Source: Syntrophomonas sp. (GTDB taxonomy: Bacteria; Bacillota; Syntrophomonadia; Syntrophomonadales; Syntrophomonadaceae). From it: a stretch of 7,153 nt of DNA. Of this stretch, positions 5,989 through 7,153 are shown one piece after another (position 1 is the stretch's first letter; each line of letters opens with the position of its first letter). A program made the position numbers and the translations under genes. The notes below the pieces were generated by a model. That model was not told the origin of the DNA, ran no database searches, and was given only the letters and a program-made list of their open reading frames with translations. Where the stretch lies: NCBI GenBank assembly GCA_003444615.1, contig DLUN01000174.1:1-7153 (forward strand), given 5' to 3'.

Positions 5989-6017
5989 TTGCCAGTGGGG
6001 AAAGGGGATGATATAAA
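5989..6017 (+). promoter_or_regulatory. Predicted mnmA promoter
   Basis: TTGCCA (5989-5994, five of six -35 bases) is followed after 17 bp by TATAAA (6012-6017), preceded by an extended TGA element (6009-6011). Transcription would start near 6024, just before the AAGGAGG site (6027-6033), giving a very short leader. The -35 is 4 bp from the rarA -35. Confidence 0.7.
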
Positions 6018-6045
6018 GAAGAGAACAAGGAGGCGGGCCTAGATT

Positions 6046-7074
6046 ATGAAAGTAGCCGTATTGATGAGCGGAGGAGTTGACAGTACCGTTGCATGCTTGC
6101 TTCTGAAGGAGCAGGGTTATGAAGTAGAAGGCTTGACTATGATTAATTGGCAAACTGCTGTAGGAGAAAAGGCCGCTAACGCTGCGTCTGTTTTGGGAAT
6201 AAAACATTCGGTAGTGGATTTGCGTAAAGATTTTCAGCAGCAGGTGGTCAGCTATTTTTGTACTACTTACCAGCAGGGTTGTACTCCCAATCCCTGTGTA
6301 GAATGTAATCGTTACATAAAGTTCGGAACGCTGCTGGAATTTGCTTTGCAGCGTGGTTGTGATATGGTGGCTACCGGGCATTATGCCCGCATTTCCTACC
6401 ACAAATCCAGCGAACGCTACCATTTGCTAAAAGGAATAGATTACTCGAAAGATCAGAGCTACTTTTTATATCGATTGACCCAGGAGCAGTTAGCCCGCAT
6501 CCTATTCCCATTAGGGAAACTCACCAAAGAACAGGTGCGGGCAATAGCCGGGCAACATGGACTAACTGTGGCCCAGGAGCCTGACAGCCAGGAAATCTGT
6601 TTTATTGCCGGAGATTACCGTGATTTTTTGGTGGAACAGGGATTAGCTTTGGAACCGGGACCCATCGTTAACCTTCAGGGTGAGGTATTAGGCCAGCATC
6701 GTGGTTTAGCCTTTTATACCATTGGTCAGCGTAAAGGACTGGGGGTACATGCAGGCAAACCGGTTTTCGTCTTGGGAATGGATATAACTAATAATCGGTT
6801 GATAGTAGATGACGAGCATCACTTGTTCACTCGGGAACTCGTATCTGCTGACAACAACTGGATTGGCATTGAGAGCTTAGAAGAGCCGGTGACCGTTGAA
6901 GCCAAAATACGCTCCACAGCTCCACCGGCTAAGGCTTGGCTGGAAAAGCAGGATGGTGATAAAGTCCGGGTCCGTTTCGATACTCCCCAGCGAGCCATCA
7001 CCCCCGGCCAATCCGTGGTTTTTTATCAGGGAGATTTAGTCATAGGTGGCGGGCGTATCACAAGTGCTACCTGA
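6046..7074 (+). CDS. mnmA: tRNA-specific 2-thiouridylase MnmA, short form
   Basis: The enzyme activates U34 of Lys, Glu and Gln tRNAs with ATP and inserts sulfur delivered by a cysteine desulfurase, giving the 2-thio group. The PP-loop SGGVDST is at residues 8-14. The first catalytic Cys is C87 (NPCVECNRYIKFG) and the second is C185 (DSQEICFIAG). The tRNA-recognition segments TGHYARI (110-116), KDQSYFLYRL (135-144) and YTIGQRKGLGV are present, and the beta-barrel end finishes with RAITPGQSVVFY. At 342 residues it is shorter than E. coli or B. subtilis MnmA. About ten residues are missing after residue 35, where those carry an acidic, Cys-containing loop. GCTPNPC has a Cys (C79) where Arg is usual. 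The AAGGAGG site is 12 nt before the ATG, a longish spacing. No sulfur-donor gene lies in the window. Confidence 0.96.
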   Translation: MKVAVLMSGGVDSTVACLLLKEQGYEVEGLTMINWQTAVGEKAANAASVLGIKHSVVDLRKDFQQQVVSYFCTTYQQGCTPNPCVECNRYIKFGTLLEFALQRGCDMVATGHYARISYHKSSERYHLLKGIDYSKDQSYFLYRLTQEQLARILFPLGKLTKEQVRAIAGQHGLTVAQEPDSQEICFIAGDYRDFLVEQGLALEPGPIVNLQGEVLGQHRGLAFYTIGQRKGLGVHAGKPVFVLGMDITNNRLIVDDEHHLFTRELVSADNNWIGIESLEEPVTVEAKIRSTAPPAKAWLEKQDGDKVRVRFDTPQRAITPGQSVVFYQGDLVIGGGRITSAT

Positions 7075-7080
7075 AGTACA

Positions 7081-7110
7081 GGCTATGATAAATGAAAATC
7101 AATCATAGCC
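7081..7110 (+). other. 9-bp hairpin after mnmA without T-tract
   Basis: GGCTATGAT (7081-7089) pairs perfectly with ATCATAGCC (7102-7110) around a 12-nt A-rich loop. It is 6 nt after the mnmA stop, but the following sequence (AGTAGGTTCACC) has no U-run. It could stabilise the mRNA 3' end, act as a weak terminator, or belong to a structured leader of the next gene. Confidence 0.6.
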
Positions 7111-7153
7111 AGTAGGTTCACCCTGCGCACCGAAGTAAGCCGATGTGTTGCAG
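7111..7153 (+). other. Structured, non-coding-looking segment cut by the window edge
   Basis: After the hairpin, CTGC (7123-7126) and CAC (7128-7130) can pair with GTG (7145-7147) and GCAG (7150-7153), forming a second stem-loop. AGTAGGTTCA at 7111-7120 resembles the entry of the first stem in some T-box leaders. The end of the window prevents any firm call. Confidence 0.25.

Noticed and set aside
5956..6423. Leftward 155-codon frame across the rarA-mnmA spacer and the mnmA 5' half
   Set aside because: It is antisense to the conserved PP-loop region of mnmA and crosses both predicted promoters.

Overview
The window looks like the chromosome of an anaerobic, moderately low-GC Firmicute of the Clostridia, probably Syntrophomonadaceae-like. 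That placement is inferred from four things: strong purine-rich Shine-Dalgarno sites, sigma-A type promoters, clostridial-type families (tandem PRC-barrel protein, YoaR/VanW-like envelope protein, CsoR, RarA, MnmA), and a thiolase-like gene start at the left edge, which suggests acyl-CoA metabolism. No mobile element, CRISPR array, rRNA or tRNA was seen. All full-length genes appear intact.

Left part (1-3565). The first 32 bases hold the start of a leftward gene whose 11 visible residues resemble a thiolase N-terminus. After an AT-rich divergent spacer (33-305) comes a tight rightward three-gene cluster with gaps of about 20 nt. It encodes a three-helix membrane protein with a long acidic linker and a C-terminal TPR-like region, a two-PRC-barrel protein, and a membrane-anchored YoaR/VanW-like protein that lacks the usual cysteine-containing VanW signature. 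These look like one operon with an envelope or membrane-proximal role, but no precise function can be read from the sequence.

Middle part (3566-4596). A previously uncalled 35-codon gene (3648-3755, TTG start) encodes a single-helix membrane microprotein. It has its own extended -10 promoter and a good Shine-Dalgarno site, and it ends at a hairpin terminator. Next is a two-gene operon: a CsoR-family metal- or thiol-responsive repressor and a classical WCGPC thioredoxin. The promoter is near consensus and is followed by a perfect CsoR-type operator that contains the repressor's own Shine-Dalgarno site, so autoregulation is expected. A strong 16-bp hairpin terminator ends the operon and abuts the stop codon of the convergent gene.

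Right part (4589-7153). rarA (replication-associated AAA+ ATPase, leftward) and mnmA (tRNA U34 2-thiouridylase, rightward) are divergent. Both have good predicted promoters, with -35 boxes only 4 bp apart, so the two polymerases probably compete. After mnmA there is a 9-bp hairpin without a T-tract, then a structured stretch cut by the window edge that may be the start of a leader RNA for the next gene.

Most of the window is ordinary housekeeping sequence. The items most worth a second look are the microprotein, the CsoR-thioredoxin pair with its operator-embedded ribosome site, the degenerate VanW-like protein, and the short MnmA with an additional cysteine.
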